From NCBI RefSeq assembly GCF_003086295.3, contig NC_092038.1, forward strand, positions 106,051,837 to 106,115,836: a stretch of DNA of 64,000 nt. The letters run 5' to 3'. The DNA comes from Arachis hypogaea. Taxonomy: Eukaryota > Streptophyta > Magnoliopsida > Fabales > Fabaceae. Under the pieces are notes generated by a model, which was not told the origin of the DNA, searched no databases, and saw only the letters and a list, made by a program, of their open reading frames with translations. Shown here piece after piece: positions 29,772 to 41,654 of the stretch. The position numbers and the translations under genes were made by a program. Each line of letters begins with the position of its first letter. Position 1 is the stretch's first letter.

Positions 29772-31237
29772 TGATAGCTACGATTTTAGGAAATTGCACA
29801 ATCGGCAAAAATTCCTTCCGGCAAGTGCACCGGTTATCGTCAAGTAAAAACTCACAATAGAGTGAGGTCGAATCCCACAAGGATTGGTTGAGTGAGCAAT
29901 TCGGATTAGAAGTGTGTTCTAGTTGAGCGGAATCAAGATTTAGATGAGAATTGCAGAATGTAAAATTGCATGAATTAAAGAGCGAGAAGCTAAATTGCTG
30001 AAATTAAAAGGGGATGGGGGTGATTGCATGAATTTAATTGCAGAGTGTAAAGAGAAAGTGTAGATCAGAAATGGGGAATTCATTGGGTTTCAGGAGATAT
30101 TGAGATCTCCGAATCAAAACATTTTCAATTGGGTTTCATACCAGAGTATGTTTAAGTCAATGTTTGTGCTCAAATACTAACTTAAACTGCAATATCTTTG
30201 GCCCAGAAACCCTTTCACAAAGTGGCGTTTAAGTTGCAGTTTAAGCTTAAACTGCAACTTAAACGTTGGACACTCCTGGAGGTGATATAATTCAAGCACG
30301 TTTAAGCTTCAGTTTAAGGTTAAACTGAAGCTTAAACGTGGAAATGGAAGAAGGCAATCCTGGATGGTGGAATTGTCGAACACGTTTAAGCTTCAGTTTA
30401 AGGTTAAACTGAAGCTTAAACGTGGAAATGAAGATTGCAACCCTGGAGGAGAAATTGGGTCGAACACGTTTAAGCTCCAGTTTAAGGTTAAACTGGAGCT
30501 TAAACGTGGAATGCTTCCTGGAGGGTGAAATGTCGAACACGTTTAAGCTCCAGTTTAACCTTAAATTGGAGCTTAAACGTGGGAATGAAGAAAGCAACCC
30601 AGGAGGAGAAATGTCGAACACGTTTAAGCTCCAGTTTAAGGTTAAACTGGAGCTTAAACGTGGAAATGGTTCCCTGGAGGAAAATTCTGGTCGAACACGT
30701 TTAAGCTCCAGTTTAAGGTTAAACTGGAGCTTAAACGTGGAAATGCTCCTTGGTGCAATTCTCATTCTGGCGTTTAACTTCCAGTTTAAGGTTAAACTGG
30801 AGGTTAAACGCCAGTTTCAGCATTCCTCAGCTTTCATGATTTTGGCGTTTAAGCTCCAGTTTAAGGTTAAACTTGCTTAAACTGGAGCTTAAACTGGAGC
30901 TTAAACTTGCTTAAACTGGAGCTTAAACTCCACATGTGATATTCAAGCTTCCTTTATTGATTTTGTTGCTTCCTTGCCTAACCTCTTCTTCCCTGAAATC
31001 ATCCAAACAACTGCATCAAAGTCTTGCAAAATTTCATGAGAACTCTTCCATTCATAGCATTCAAGTAATATAACTAAAAACTCATGAAATTTGCATCAAA
31101 ATCATACTGTTTGGATGGTTCATTTCTTTGTTATTCATTTAACCATTCTTGGTTACTTTAAGCTCAAGAAAATGCATAAAACAACTAAAACTAACAGAAA
31201 AATGCTAGTGAAACTAGCCTAAGATGCCTTGGCATCA
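29772..31237 (-). repeat. 5' LTR of element B (short version)
   Basis: 1466 bp, collinear with 20756-22998 except that 777 bp are missing at about 30125 (left counterpart 21111-21886; a few bases of T-rich microhomology at the joint). The palindrome array is at 30226-30931. Confidence 0.9.
30226..30931. repeat. Array of nine GTTTAA palindromes in B 5' LTR
   Basis: This appears base-for-base identical to 21987-22692. See that array for unit structure. Confidence 0.93.
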
Positions 31238-31744
31238 GCGGCAGAAGGGCGCGTACGCGCCGTGTGTGCTTACGCGTGGATGTGAAGATGGCGACCGACG
31301 CGGATGCGTCATGCATGCTGGCGCGTGGATCGCGGACACAGAGTAGGCACAACTTGGGCACAACTCTCTGGTTTTTGTACCAGGAGTGCGATATGCACCA
31401 ACGGCGCACGCGCGTATGGCGCGCTTGCGCGCGGATGCTCCTTTTTATTTTTTGAAAACAGGACACTCTCCTAATCTACATGCATTTTAAAAGAATCAAA
31501 AATTAAATTTAACAACAAATCTTTTTGGTTTTTGAAAAATTTTCCAACATACTAAAAGCAAAACTTATACTACAAGCAAAATACAATTCAATAACAACTA
31601 TTCTAATCAAAGCATGAATGCAATAAACAACCTATCAATAAAAGCAAAATGCATAAGAGTATAGAAAATAACAAAAACTACCTACAATGGCAACTCAAAT
31701 TACTTATTAACCAAATCTAAAAGAGAGTGGAAAGAGTTTACCAT
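31238..31744 (-). other. Internal DNA of C between B and the ORF: CpG-dense block and AT-rich stretch
   Basis: It begins with TSD GCGGC (31238-31242). GCGCGTACGCGCC-type CpG-dense DNA runs to about 31440, and AT-rich DNA then reaches the two-hairpin motif. Small open frames on both strands (31191-31466) come from the CpG-dense repeats and are not called. Confidence 0.7.
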
Positions 31745-31794
31745 GGTGGGGTGGCTCCCACCTAGCACTTTTAGTTTAAGTCCTTAAGTTGGAC
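31745..31794 (-). promoter_or_regulatory. Two-hairpin conserved motif, copy C
   Basis: On the minus strand: GTCCAACTTAAGGAC (stem GTCC/GGAC), linker TTAAACTAAAAGTGCTA, then GGTGGGAGCCACCCCACC (6-bp stem GGTGGG/CCCACC). It is followed by ATGGTAAA. Confidence 0.75.
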
Positions 31795-31821
31795 ATTTGG
31801 TGGAGTCCTTGCTATGGTGGT

Positions 31822-33441
31822 TTATGCTTGAATTCGTCCTAGAATCTCCACCAATGTTTGCATCTCCAATGTCCACCGAGATCCCAAATTAGGCGCACAA
31901 GGCCTTCAAGTAAGCTCAAGTAAATGACAAGGCCCCAAGAGTGTTGATTGTTGAAATGAATTTCGGGGTCCCAAACTTGTTCTTGCACCCATCTTCTCGT
32001 TAACTACCGTAGTTAAATTTGGGTGACAAGAGTTGTGAATTCTCAATTGAGCATCCAAATATTCTCCTAGACCCATGCAATTTAGTTCCACACCAAACCT
32101 TGCAATCAAACTTTGAGCATGCAACCATAATGAACCTAGAATGATGTTTCCAACCACTACATGACTCTTTCTTACTCCTCAATCCACAAAGAGCTCTAAG
32201 TTGACCATCATTTTCAAGCAAACCATATTCAAGTGGGATAATAAAGCTTAGGGATAAGAGTTTTACCCACTTGAATGTTGTATTGGATGGTGACTTAGGA
32301 AGGGATATCTCCAATGGTCTTGCAAGTTCCATTCCCTTGTGCTCTTCTTTGATTATCTCCACCTCTTCACAAGCTTCTTCAATTTCAACCTCTTTCTCTT
32401 GGTAGCTTCCTTCCAATTCAATCTCTTCTTCATTGCTTACCAAGGGCATGGGAGGTTGTGCATCTTCTTCTTTGATCTTAATTTCAAGCTCAAGAGGAGA
32501 GGATTCAATTATAGATAAGAATTTCTTAATGATTGAATCCATCTCTTGATCAACCTCTTCCAATCTTTCATCACTCATACTATGCCTTGGAGGTTGCGCA
32601 TTATCCTCCTCAACATCAAATTCAAGCCCATTGGAAGAAGGCTCAACAACTTCCATAAAATCTTCAACAACATCACTTGGTGTGGAAGTGTTCTCAAGCT
32701 TGAAATTCACCTCTTATTCAACTTCGCCTAGGTCTTCAACAACTTCTCTTCATTAACAATCTTTTCCTCCTCCACTTGTTGCAAGACATATCCCATCTCC
32801 TTGTCCTCATATTAAAATTCTAAAATCTCCTTCATGCTCCTTTCTTCGGTTGATTTCTCACACTCATCCGTGGAGATGCTTTGCTTGTTGCATGAGTCTT
32901 GTGAGTCCAAGATAGCGGTAATGTTAGCAAATTGAGCAATGATTTTTTCAAATATGGGAGGTGATTCATCTTGTGGTTAAGAGTTCTCATACATTGGAGG
33001 TGGTTCATCTTGGTAATAGTATGGAGGTGGTGGTTCTTGAGGGTATTGGGGGTTGAATTGGGGTGGTTCTTCATATAGTTCATATGGTTCACAAGGTGGT
33101 TAGTATGGTGGATATGGATTAGGGTCATAATGAGGTGTTTGGTAGTATGGGGCTTGTGAGTAAGGTGGTTCAAAATCATGTTGAGGGGGTGGTTCATAGG
33201 CATGTGGTGGTGGTTGTTGACAATCACAATAAAGGTCACCACATCCATTAGATTGATATGCATTAGGATTAGGAGTATACTCATAAGAACCCGAAGGTTG
33301 TTGTTGCCAAGAAGGTTGATCAATCCCTTGAGGCTCCTCCCATCTTTGATTCCCAAATCCTTGATGCATGTTGTCATTGTAGCTCCCATTTTCTACAACA
33401 TAATTTGAGCCAAACTCATAGCCAAATTGGTGAGAATTCAT
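31822..33441 (-). pseudogene. Pro/Gln/Tyr-rich ORF of element C (broken)
   Basis: The start MNSHQFGYEFG matches the start of the E protein. The N-terminal third is rich in Pro, Tyr and Gln (DPNPYPPY, EPPPQHDFEPPYSQAPYYQ), the middle is Glu-rich, and the C-terminus keeps the conserved block SFIIPLEYGLLENDGQLRALCG and the WCGTKLHGSRRIFG segment. It is interrupted by stops (33100 and others) and at least one frameshift before 32710. A final DEFKHKPP-like end lies near 31822. It has no RT or protease motif. It sits in the gag position, just after the PBS leader. The function is unknown; a structural, Gag-like role is only an inference from position. Confidence 0.65.
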
Positions 33442-33569
33442 AATAGCAAGAGAAAATAAAAACAAAACTAGCAAGAACTAATAAAAACTAACTCCTAAAA
33501 CAAGCAAAAATTAGCAAAGAAGCATATTAACATATATACAATAGCCAATAACATAAAACCATTGCAACT

Positions 33570-33586
33570 CCCCGGCAACGGCACCA
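33570..33586 (-). promoter_or_regulatory. PBS of element C (tRNA-Asp)
   Basis: The minus strand reads TGGTGCCGTTGCCGGGG, three bases after the LTR end, with one mismatch to the tRNA-Asp complement. Confidence 0.8.
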
Positions 33587-33589
33587 TTT

Positions 33590-35142
33590 TGATGATCGGT
33601 TTCTTGACGATTTAGAATTCATCTAATGGAGTCTCATTGTAAAGTATAGTTTCCAAACCAATCAATAATCTTTTCATGCAAAAATTTTGGTTGTCACAAA
33701 GAACAAACCCGAAATAAGAATTAACCGGAGTATTTGGACTCCGGGTCGTCTCACAAGGAGTTGCAATGAAGTGTATGATTATTGGTTATGAGGTATTTTA
33801 GGGTTTTTGAGATTTTAGACAAGAAATGTAAATGGAAAAGAAAATAAACTAGCAACTAACAAAACTCTTGGCAAGATATGAAAATTAGAAGTCCTATCCT
33901 AGTTATCCTCCTTAATTATGACCACAAATTATTTATTGCCACCACCTTGTTAACCTTTAACCAAGGAGGAAAGTCAAGTGGATGAATTAACTTGATTCCA
34001 CAAGTCCTAGCCAACACCCAAGGGGAAGACTTGCGTTAGTGGTATCCAAATCAATTAGCAACTTCCAATTGTCGATCAATCAAAGGAATTAGATAACTCA
34101 ATCGTCACTAATTACTCCACCTAGGCCAAGAGGATCAAAATCTATACTAAAATCCAACCAAGCATTTCATCAAACACTTGGAAGGCATAAAAGGAAAGCA
34201 TCGTAAATCAACAACAAGAATTAAATCTAACAACAATCAAATGTAAAGAATTAACACAACAATTAAAGGAAACAAGATCTACATGAATTACTTCAAATTT
34301 CATTGAAGGGAAATAGAAGAAGAAAGAGTGCATCAACAACAAAATAACAATTGCAAGAATGAAATACAAAATTAGAGAGAGGAAGAGTAGATGAACAAGA
34401 AATTGTAAGGGAAAAGTAAATCAAAACATGAATTAAACCTTGGATCCAAGAAGAATTAACTAAAACTACCCTAAAATCTAGAGAGAGGAGAGAGCCTCTC
34501 TCTCTAGAATTCTAGCCTAAAATATGATGAAAACTCAACTATGACTACTTGGTTCATTCCCCCTTCATTCCTTGGGTTCAATAGCATCAGAAATGAGTTG
34601 GATTGGGCCCAAAATGAGCTAGAAATCGCTGGCCACGAGTTGCTCTTTTAGTGAACCACGTGCTCCATCAGTGCGTCCGCACATATTCCTCATGTGCGCC
34701 CCTATACGCAAAGAAACATATGGCAAAATTTATATTATTTCGAAGCCCTAGATGTTAGCTTTCCAACGCAACTGAAACCATCTCATTTGGACCTCTGTAT
34801 CTTAAGTTATGGTTGATTGAGTTCGAAGAGGTCAGGCTTGACAGCTTTACGGTTCCTTCATTTCTTCATAAGTTCTCCCACTTTGCATGCTTTTCTCCTC
34901 ACTTCTTCCATTCAATACTTGCCTTATGAACCTGAAATCACTCAACAAACATATCAAGGAATCGAATGGAATTAAAGTGAATTGAATTTAGCTATTTTAA
35001 GGCATAAAAAGCATGTTTTCACATTTAAGCACAAATCAAGGGAGAATTGCAAAACCATGCTATTTCATTGAATAAATGTGAGAAAATGTGATAAAATTCT
35101 CCAAATTAAGCACAAAATAAACCACAAAATTTGGGTTTATCA
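33590..35142 (-). repeat. 5' LTR of element C
   Basis: 1553 bp, plus strand TGATGATCGG...GTTTATCA, followed by TSD CTAAC. Around 34920-34940 it contains the empty-site paralogue of A's insertion point. Nothing else in it is coding. Confidence 0.85.
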
Positions 35143-36562
35143 CTAACCACCGGAAGTCGGTGAAGTCGGTATTGACCTCCCCACACTTAAAGATTACACC
35201 GTCCTCAGTGCATGCTGAGATGTGCAAGTGGATAGGTGGCTCCAACTGATGCTTTTCTCCAAAGAATATGCAGATTAACTTGTCGGTCGCCCCATATAGA
35301 GGTTCTTCCTTTCCCTTCTTCGGTGGCCAGCCTGAAAGAAGAGGAAAAGAAGAAAAGTAACCCAAAAACAAAGATAGAAAACAAATAAAATATGGGTGTT
35401 AATGCCAAATAATAAGGGTCTCAATTACATGGTAGCTACAACATGCAAGTGAGAAAACAGTAGAAGCAAATGGCATATCAATAGTGCACAAATTGCAACA
35501 ATGGAGAAGAGATAGTAGATAATGAAAGACAATATAAATTCATGTCAATGCAAAAGGAATGTAGGGATCATAAAAGATTGACATTGACAGAAAAATAATA
35601 TCACCCAACATTGTAAAACAAGTCACTAAGCACCAAAATAATACCAGAAAAGATACAACAGTTGAATAAGAAAATTTAACACCAATGGAAAAATAATAAA
35701 TTTAGAAAAAAAATAAAAATATACATGAAATAAAATGCAATGAATGAAAGTATGCAAATTAAGGAAAATAGAATGAAAGTGAAGAAGGATGAGAATTTAA
35801 AGGGATGAAGAAGAAGAAAGTAAGAAAGAAATAAGAAGGGAGAAGAGAAAATTAGGATTGAGGAAGAAAAGATAGGAATTCTAGCGCAGGGCTAGTTAAA
35901 TTGTGCGTTGCATGCAACGCGTGCGCGTAGAGCACGTGTTCGCATGGTTTGTGCTATTTTCAAGTGACACGTATGCGTGGGTGATGCGCACGTGTAACCT
36001 GATTTGTGCTATTGGCGCGAGTGCAGCCTCGCGCATGCACAACTCTCTGTTTCATACGCACATTACCAAAATTTAGGGTGACGCGCACGCGTGAATGGGC
36101 TTATTTTGAAAAATGACGCGGACGCGTGGGGCACGCGTTCGCGTGATGAGGCTTGTGCTTCCAGCACAATTCCAGCCCATTCCATCATAACTTTCTGCTA
36201 GAAACCTATTTACGTCGATATCGCAGGGTCACGCATGCGCGTGAGTGACGCACATGCGTGGAAGGCTGATTTTGCAAGTGACGCAGACGCGTCAGGGATG
36301 CATTCACGTGGGCGTGTGCTGTGCCTATGGCACGCCTCCAGCCAAGCTCCCGCGTAACTCTCTACTTCTTTTCTTCTTGTTACGAAAGCACATATGACGT
36401 GTGCGCGTCAGCGACGCTTGCACGTCGCATGCTCTTTTCCCCTTCTTTTTTTAATGCAGAATGCAAAACGCAAAATGCAGATGACTATGCAGAAATTATG
36501 AATGAACACAAATAAAAATAAAATAAAATAAAAATAATAACAAAAAGGAAAGAATATACCAT
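35143..36562 (-). mobile_element. Element D, middle fragment, non-coding part
   Basis: This resumes D after C. It carries the mid-element PPT-like tract and hairpin (35175-35210; minus strand CACTGAGGACGGTG followed by TTTAAGTGTGGGGAGGT), purine-rich DNA (35700-35880) and the long CpG-dense block (35884-36432). Open frames at 35060-35408 are short and not conserved in C or E, so I leave them out. Confidence 0.75.
35884..36432. repeat. CpG-dense ACGCGT block of D
   Basis: About 550 bp of loosely repeated units such as TGACGCGCACGCGTGAATG, GACGCGGACGCGTGGGGCAC and GTGACGCACATGCGTGG. Units alternate with AT-rich linkers (TTTGTGCTATT). Several sites have decayed to TG/CA, as expected from methyl-C deamination. 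Confidence 0.8.
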
Positions 36563-36612
36563 GGTGGGTTATCTCCCACCTAGCACTTTTGGTTTAAGTC
36601 CTTAAGTTGGAC
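36563..36612 (-). promoter_or_regulatory. Two-hairpin conserved motif, copy D
   Basis: On the minus strand: GTCCAACTTAAGGAC, linker TTAAACCAAAAGTGCTA, then GGTGGGAGATAACCCACC (stem GGTGGG/CCCACC, loop AGATAA), 18 bases after the ORF stop. Confidence 0.75.
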
Positions 36613-36629
36613 ATTTGGTGAACTCCTTG

Positions 36630-37874
36630 TCATGGAGGCTTGTGCTTGAACTCATCCAGGAATCTCCACCAATGTTTGTAATTCCAATGGCCTCCAGGAT
36701 CCCAAACTAGGCACAAAGAGCCTTCAAGCAAGTTAAAGCAAGTGACAAGGCCCCAAGAGTGTTGATTGCTAGACTGAATTTCGGGGTCCCAAATCTTGCT
36801 TTTGCACCCGTCTTCTTGTTGAGCATTATTGTTCCATCCGGGTGGCAAGCAATCTAAATTCTCACTGAAGCGGCCAAACAACATCCTAGACCCATTCAAT
36901 TGAGCTCTACACCAACCTTTGCGTTTAAACTTTGAGCACACAACCATGTTGAACCTTGCTTGACAACTCCAACCACTAACCATCTTCCTCTTACTCTTAA
37001 TGCCACAAAGAGCTCTAAGTTGACCATCCATCTCTAGTAGCCCATATTCAAGTGGGAAAGTAAAGGTTAAGGATAAGAATTTTACTCACTTGAATGTTGT
37101 ATTAGACGGTAATGGCTTTGGGGGAGGTGCTTCTGATAATCTTGCAAGCTCCACTCCCTTGTGCTCTTCCTTGACAACTTTCACCTCTTTGCAAGCTTCT
37201 TCAATATGAACCTCTTCCTCTTGGGAGCTTTACTCCATTTCAATTTCTTTTTTATTTCTCACCAAGGGCATGGAAGGTTGTGCTTCTTCTTCTTTAATCT
37301 CCATCTTTTGATTAAACTCTTCCAAGTCTTCAACCATGATATGCCTTGGAGGTTGTACACCCTCCTCAACATCAATTTCAAACGTCTTTGAAGGAGGCTC
37401 TATAACTTGACTTTCCCATGGAGGTTCAGCATCTCCTAAGTCTTCAACCATTTTTTCCTCTTCAATAATTACGGCTTCCTCCAGTTGTTTTAGCATAAAA
37501 TCATACTCCTCCTTGATGATTTTCTTTCTATGACAACTCCCTTCAACTACTCTTTCATCTTCAAGGGTCTCTCCTACCTCCACATTTTGGGCTTCCTCTT
37601 GCTCTTCTATGAAAAGGGCCATGTGTAACTGATCCATTGCGTCCCTAAGACGATCCCTTCTCTCTTATTCCATGTTACTAGCATAATTGGGATCGTGTTG
37701 CTCTTGGGTTGATGGATGTGGGTGTTCTTCCATAGAGGGTGGTGGTGTACTAGAGCTTGAGGGTTGAGTATTGGAGGTAGGGGGTTGGTCCATGCGGGAT
37801 ATAAGATTTTGGAGTGTAGAGGTTAGACTAGTGATAGAGGCAAGTGTGGTATGAAGCTCTGTTTGCTCTTGGTG
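36630..37874 (-). pseudogene. Pro/Gln/Tyr-rich ORF of element D, 3' part
   Basis: It continues in frame from 45990 once E and one AATAG copy are removed. This part has a Ser/Thr/Pro-rich run (PPTSNTQPSSSSTPPPS), Glu-rich DLGDAEPPWESQ and QPPRHIMVEDLEEFNQ segments, and the conserved C-terminal block with PLEYGLLEMDGQLRALCG and GWCRAQLNGSRMLFGRFSEN, ending FLDEFKHKPP. In-frame stops lie at 37665-37667, near 37228 and near 37089, and there are no frameshifts in this part. The same protein family is intact in E. The function is unknown. Confidence 0.7.
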
Positions 37875-37879
37875 AATAG
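37875..37879. repeat. Target-site duplication of element E (left copy)
   Basis: AATAG is repeated at 45990-45994. The D reading frame joins without a shift across E when one copy is removed. Confidence 0.85.
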
Positions 37880-39448
37880 TGATGAACGGATTTTTGACGG
37901 TATAGAATTTCACAGATGAATTCTCGTTGCAAGTATAGTTTCCAAACCAATCAAAAATCCTTTCATACAAAAGATTGTTTGTCACAAGTAACAAACCCCT
38001 AATTTTATAAACCGAAGTATTCAAACCTCGGGTCGTTCTCCCTAGGAATTACAATAAAGTGCCTTGTTATTGGTTAGAAATGTGCTTTGGGGTTTTGGAT
38101 AAGAAGCATGAAAAGTAAATGGCAATGAAAATAAACTAACAACTATAAAAGGCTCTTGGCAAGGTATGAAAATTAGAAGTCCTATCCTAGTTATCCTTCT
38201 CAATTGTGATGAGAATTGTTCATTGCTACCACTTAGTTAACCCTTACTAAATAAAGGAAAGTCAAGTGGATGAATTGACTTGAGCCACAAATCCTAGCCA
38301 ACTCCCAAGGAAAGACTAGCTTTAGTGCACTCCAAACCAATTAGAAATCTATCCAATTACCAATCAACAAAGGAATTAGATAACTCAAGTGTCACTAATT
38401 ACTCTACCTATGCCAAGAGGAACAAAATCTATATTATATCTAGAAGAGGCATTTCAACAAACACATAAAAGGCAATAAAAGTAAACAACATAAATTGCAA
38501 GAATTAAAGAGAGATCTAACTACAAAGGCAAGAGATCAACAATAGAAAAGCAAAGAAGAACAATTATTATGAATTACCACTTATTGAATTGAAAGAAAAT
38601 GGAAGGAACAATAGTAGATCTACAACAAAGTATAAGAACAACATAAAGGAAATTACAATAAAAGAATGGAAGAAGAATGAATGTAACAACAAGAAATTGA
38701 GAAGATAGAAGTAGAAGAAGATGAATTAAAATCTAGATCTAATAACTAAACCTAATCCTAATCCTAATCCTAGAGAGAAGTGAGAGCTTCTCTCTCTAGA
38801 AACTACTTCTAAAACTAAACTATGACTAATGGTAACTAACTTCTAAAGTATGAGAGTATGTTCATTCCCCCTTCAATCCTTGGCTTAAATAGCATCAGAA
38901 ATTAGTTGGATTGGGCCCACAAGACTTCTAAAATCGCTGGCCACGTTTTGCTTTAAGTGAACCAGGTGGCAGCAACGGCGCGTGCACGTACTATGCACGT
39001 ACGCATCACATGCGCGGTTCAACCATAGCAAATCTTATATCGTTTCAAAGCCCCGGATGTTACCTTTCTAACCCAACTAGAACCGCATCATTTGGACCTC
39101 TGTAGCTCAAGTTACGGTCGTTTAAGTGCGAAGAGGTCGGCTTGACAGCTTTCTGGTTCTTTCATTTCTTCATGAGTTCTCCAACTTTTCATGCTTTCTT
39201 TCTTCATTCCCTTGATCCAATCTTTGCCTCCTAAACCTTAAATCACTTAACAAACATATCAAGGCATCTAATGGAATCAAGGAGAATTAGATTTAGCTAT
39301 TTTAAGTCCTAAAAAGCATATTTTCACTCTTAAGCACAATTAAAGGAGAATATACAAAACCATGCTAATTCATTGGGTAAATATGAGAAAAGGTCTACAA
39401 AATACTCTAAATTCAATACAAGATAAACCGTCAATTTGGAGTTTATCA
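37880..39448 (-). repeat. 3' LTR of element E
   Basis: 1569 bp, plus strand TGATGAACGG...GTTTATCA. It contains a short telomere-like CCTAAT run (about 38751-38772) also present in the other LTR, and a CpG-rich spot near 38965-39015. Confidence 0.9.
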
Positions 39449-39488
39449 ACCTCCCCACACTTAAACCTTAGTATGTCCTCATGCTAAA
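39449..39488 (-). promoter_or_regulatory. Terminal PPT and hairpin of element E
   Basis: On the minus strand TTAGCATGAGGACATACTAA (one mismatch in the stem, AGGA loop) is followed by GGTTTAAGTGTGGGGAGGT, which abuts the TGATAAAC of the LTR. Confidence 0.65.
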
Positions 39489-40965
39489 CCAAGAATGAAA
39501 TAAGGGATATGACACTTATTCAAAGCAAAGAAACTATATGCATGCAACTAAATGCGAAATGATTCTACCTACTTGGTTAAAAAATAAATCAATCTCCAAG
39601 ACATACATGCACAAGTAGGGCATAAGATCATATAACGATTCATGAGTCCTACCAATTGAAGTATAAACATGAAGTTTACATAGACTTGCAAGAAGAACGC
39701 TCGTGAAAGCCGGGAATCAAGGAATTGAGCATCGAACCCTCACCGGAAGTGTTTGCACTCTAGTCGCTCGGTGTTTGGGGTTGATTCACTCAATTTTCCC
39801 CTAATCATGCTTTTCAAGATTTGTTTTTCATCTAACAATCAACAATTATTCAATGCACGCATACAATTATCATGAGGTCTTTTCTTTAGGTTGTAATGGG
39901 GCTAGGGTTAAGGTAGGATGTATATTTGGTCAAGTGAGCTTGAAGTTTGAATCTTTGATAGGCTTAGACTTCCCACCTAACCTATGACATCCTATACAAT
40001 TAAGTTCTAACCTAACTACCCATTCTTCACTTTTCCACATACTCATGCATTATCTTTTCATTTCTCAACACATATGCATTGACTTTTATTTGAGCTTTAC
40101 TTTGGGGCATTTTGTCCCCTTTTTTATTTCTTTCTTTTTCTTCTTTTTCTTTATTTTTCTATATTTTTTTCTTTTTTATATTGTTTTTTTTCTTTTCTTT
40201 TTCTCATTTTTTTTATATACAAGAGCATCAATGCATAAGGTTTTACATTTGATCAATACATGAGTATGTACCCAATTCCTAATATTTACACTAATAATAC
40301 AAAACTACCCTTTTATTCACCCAATGTCCCAAGGTTCCCACACTTGAATGATACTCACACACACTAGCCTAAGCTAATCAAAGATCCAAATTAAGAACAT
40401 TTATTGTTTTTCGCTTTAAGGCTTGTAATGTGCTAAATTAAGAACAAAGTGGGTTAAGCGTAGGCTCAAATTGGCTAACAATGGATGATAAAAGGTAAGG
40501 CTTTTTGGGTAAGTAAGCTAAATGAAATGATAGCCTCAATCATATAAATGCATGAATACACAAAATAATGGACATAAAGAATCAAACAAATCAAAGATTA
40601 CAATCATAGGAAGAGAATAATGCACACAAGAAGGACGATAAGTGGTTATAAGATGTAACCACACAATTAGGCTCAAATCTCACTTGCTTGTGTTCTTAGC
40701 TCAAAATCCATGTTCCAAAGTACATTCTTTCAAGCAAGTTCAACAAAAATTTTTTTTTTCAAACTGGTAGGTTGACCTAAAACGGTTTCTTGGGAAAGAA
40801 ATTATCACCCTAACCAAGTAGTCCTAACAAAAAAAGAAGTGGTAAAAATATGTACAAATTCTAACTAACATGTAACCTATCATGCAATGCAATAACTAAT
40901 CTAACAAAGAAAACTAAGAATTGGTGTTGGACAAGGAAATTGTTACTCACAGAGATCGGTCGACG

Positions 40966-41003
40966 ACCTCCCCACACTTGAGGATTGCACCGTCCTCGGT
41001 GCA
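40966..41003 (-). promoter_or_regulatory. Mid-element hairpin plus PPT-like tract, copy E
   Basis: On the minus strand TGCACCGAGGACGGTGCA is followed by ATCCTCAAGTGTGGGGAGGT. This is the same module order as the terminal tract at 39449-39488. Confidence 0.6.
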
Positions 41004-41654
41004 TGCAAAGAAGAGCAGGGTGAATGTGTTGCTACAATTGATGAGTTCCTCAAAAGGTTGTGCAGATGACTTGTTTGTTGCCCCCATTTAAAAGCTTTTC
41101 CTTTCTCCCTTTGTGGTGGCCAACCTAAAAGGATAGAAAAGGAAAGGAATATTAAGCCTATGACAAAGATATCAAAGCAAATAGAACATAGGCGGGGGTT
41201 AATGCCAAGTAGGAGTATGGTTCTCTACTACATGGTAGCTACAACATGTAGAGGAGGAAACAATAAGAGAAAATGGCATATCAATGATACTTGATGCAAG
41301 AGTAAGGTCAAAGCATGAAGAGCATGATGAGCATCAAGTTTGAACAAGAGAGAGTGGGCCATGAAAGACAATATAAGGTCATATCAATGCACAAAGAACA
41401 CAAGTGCATAAAAGATTGAGCATTGATTTGAAGAAAAACATCACCCAACAATATGAAACAAGTCAAGAGGCACTAAAGTAATGCAAGGAATCATCAACAA
41501 TTGAGTAGGAAGATGCAACACCATTATTAAAACGACTTAAAAAAAACGAAAACATGCTACAAAAACTAAATGAAAATGGGAAGAGTAGAAGTATGCGAAT
41601 GTGATAAGCAAAAGAAAATGGAAGGGGGAGAAAAAAAACTCTTTTTTTTTCTTT

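Larger units (their letters stand above)
20741..31237 (-). mobile_element. Element B: complete non-autonomous LTR retrotransposon
   Basis: On the minus strand it has a 5' LTR (31237-29772), a tRNA-Asp PBS, a short leader, a gag-protease ORF with an integrase-C-terminus-like tail, a spacer with the two-hairpin motif, ORF2, a 3' region and a 3' LTR (22998-20756). There is no RT, RNase H or integrase core. The LTRs are almost identical where they align (I see a single A/G difference), apart from a 777-bp gap in the right LTR, so B is the youngest insertion here. Fifteen extra bases lie between the left TSD and the LTR end. Confidence 0.9.
6644..35142 (-). mobile_element. Element C: LTR retrotransposon, host of A and B
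   Basis: After removing A and B with one copy of each TSD, C is about 7.86 kb. Its 3' LTR is split (6644-7989 plus 18123-18334), the internal region follows, and the 5' LTR is 33590-35142. A PBS to tRNA-Asp (33570-33586) adjoins the 5' LTR and a PPT-like tract (18335-18350) adjoins the 3' LTR, which fixes the minus orientation. It encodes only a broken Pro/Gln/Tyr-rich ORF like that of E and has no RT, protease or integrase. The LTRs differ by several percent by eye, so it is older than A and B, as the nesting requires. Confidence 0.85.

Noticed and set aside
38751..38772. Telomere-like CCTAATCCTAAT repeats in the LTRs of E
   Set aside because: The unit is six bases with only about four copies and is not the plant telomere unit CCCTAAA. 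It is shared by both LTRs as part of the element.
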